NCBI GenBank assembly: GCA_026182355.1
Contig: JAPFBL010000254.1
Location: 6,833,501 to 6,897,500, forward strand
Direction of reading: 5' to 3'
DNA length: 64,000 nt
Source: Hermatobates lingyangjiaoensis
Taxonomy: Eukaryota; Arthropoda; Insecta; Hemiptera; Hermatobatidae
Position 1 is the first letter of the stretch, and each line of letters begins with the position of its first letter. The translations under genes and the position numbers were made by a program. Below the pieces are notes generated by a model. That model saw only the letters and a list, made by a program, of their open reading frames with translations, was not told the DNA's origin and made no database searches. Of the stretch, positions 63,340-64,000 are shown in pieces.

Positions 63340-64000
63340 AATCTTTTTTTTTGTTTTTAATCTTTTTATATTTATTTCTTTTTTTTAATAATATTGTATA
63401 AATTCATTTCAACCAGGCTTTCATCATAAACAATTCTTTGTTTTATTTGACAATTTCACTTTTACTCTTTCAATGTGGTGGTTTTTAATATGTTTACACA
63501 TTAATTTTTTAACTTTTCTCAAACTTGAACTGTAGAATTAGCATTAATTCGAATCATAATGCACTGTTTCTTTAAAGTTATCTAACACATAATTAGAAAG
63601 TCAAGTTCTCACTTCTCCATTCTCTGAAAACAGAAGTCAATCAAGGGGATACAATTTATCTATGGACAAGCTAATGAATATTATAACATTAATAATTATG
63701 GTTGGAATATACCAAGAAACATTTTATAAACCTATAATACTAGTACATGTTGGAGGACGTAAAATAAACGGATTTTCCTCTTATTTTTTATCTATTCTCT
63801 TTAGACATCTGAAGAATTGAAATGTAGTCGTATATAATTATTTAAACAAGCGCTTGATATCAATACTATTCTGAATTACTAAGAAAATCAAGCAAAAGTG
63901 TATCTTTTTTTATTTTTACGTTTGTATAAGATAGCTGAAGACGGGGTTTAAATCAGGGCCGTGGTGTCGGAGTAGGGAGAAATCAACAGACTGACTCCTC
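63340..64000. other. AT-rich stretch to window end
   Basis: Nothing supported. The last ~50 bp (from 63,950) become GC-richer and may begin another island or repeat cut by the window edge. Confidence 0.4.

Overview
The window looks like AT-rich, repeat-dense, non-coding DNA from an invertebrate animal nuclear genome, possibly an arthropod. The evidence is the absence of any long host ORF, dozens of (TA)n and (CA)n tracts, spliceosomal-type splice signals, and a mix of eukaryotic mobile elements: Penelope-like (PLE), mariner, Helitron, tRNA-derived SINE and a hAT-like candidate. No species can be named from sequence alone. No bacterial, plasmid or CRISPR structure is present.

The main story is Penelope-like retroelements and the hammerhead-ribozyme (HHR) motifs they carry. 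The best copy (about 52.97-54.79 kb, +) has an uninterrupted ORF from RT motif B through the FIDD catalytic box, a CxxCxCxxC zinc finger and a GIY-YIG endonuclease, then an AT-rich 3' UTR, a hammerhead and a (TA)n tract. Closely related 3' fragments lie at 8.28-8.67 kb (+), 20.58-21.57 kb (-) and 34.39-34.90 kb (+); short tail-only copies lie at 5.17, 8.11, 19.74, 22.92-23.57, 28.68, 41.5-42.0 and 55.06 kb. Other PLE lineages are seen as endonuclease pieces at 7.14 kb (+), 23.97-24.36 kb (+) and 28.3-28.56 kb (-), an apparent ORF start at 41.36 kb (+) and decayed RT pieces at 61.6-62.2 kb.

Hammerhead-like motifs fall into several families, defined by a short self-complementary stem III: AUAU, AAUU, ACGU, ACAUGU, ACGCGU, ACCGGU and AGAUCU. 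The AGAUCU family (4.97, 8.70, 27.64, 55.23 and 62.53 kb, with fragments elsewhere) has no ORF and looks like a short non-autonomous, retrozyme-like unit. Many copies carry an inverted duplicate of their own 3' end at the 5' side, making near-perfect hairpins, and most sit in (TA)n.

Other elements are eight copies of one tRNA-derived SINE family, a 617-bp non-autonomous Helitron (57,406-58,022), a mariner transposase relic (49.0-49.4 kb, -), a possible hAT-like element (43.68-44.10 kb) and a roughly 285-bp dispersed repeat (11.05 and 30.83 kb).

Host coding signal is sparse. GC-rich candidate exons on the + strand lie at 16,760-16,947, 58,681-58,724 and 63,156-63,332. The first two end in the same phase at good splice donors, and the third starts in the matching phase behind a strong branch-point and acceptor, so the window may be the 5' part of one long gene with alternative first exons. 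GC-rich islands at 30.3, 40.5 and 61.3 kb may be further exons or regulatory DNA. The rest is AT-rich sequence in which I see nothing definite.
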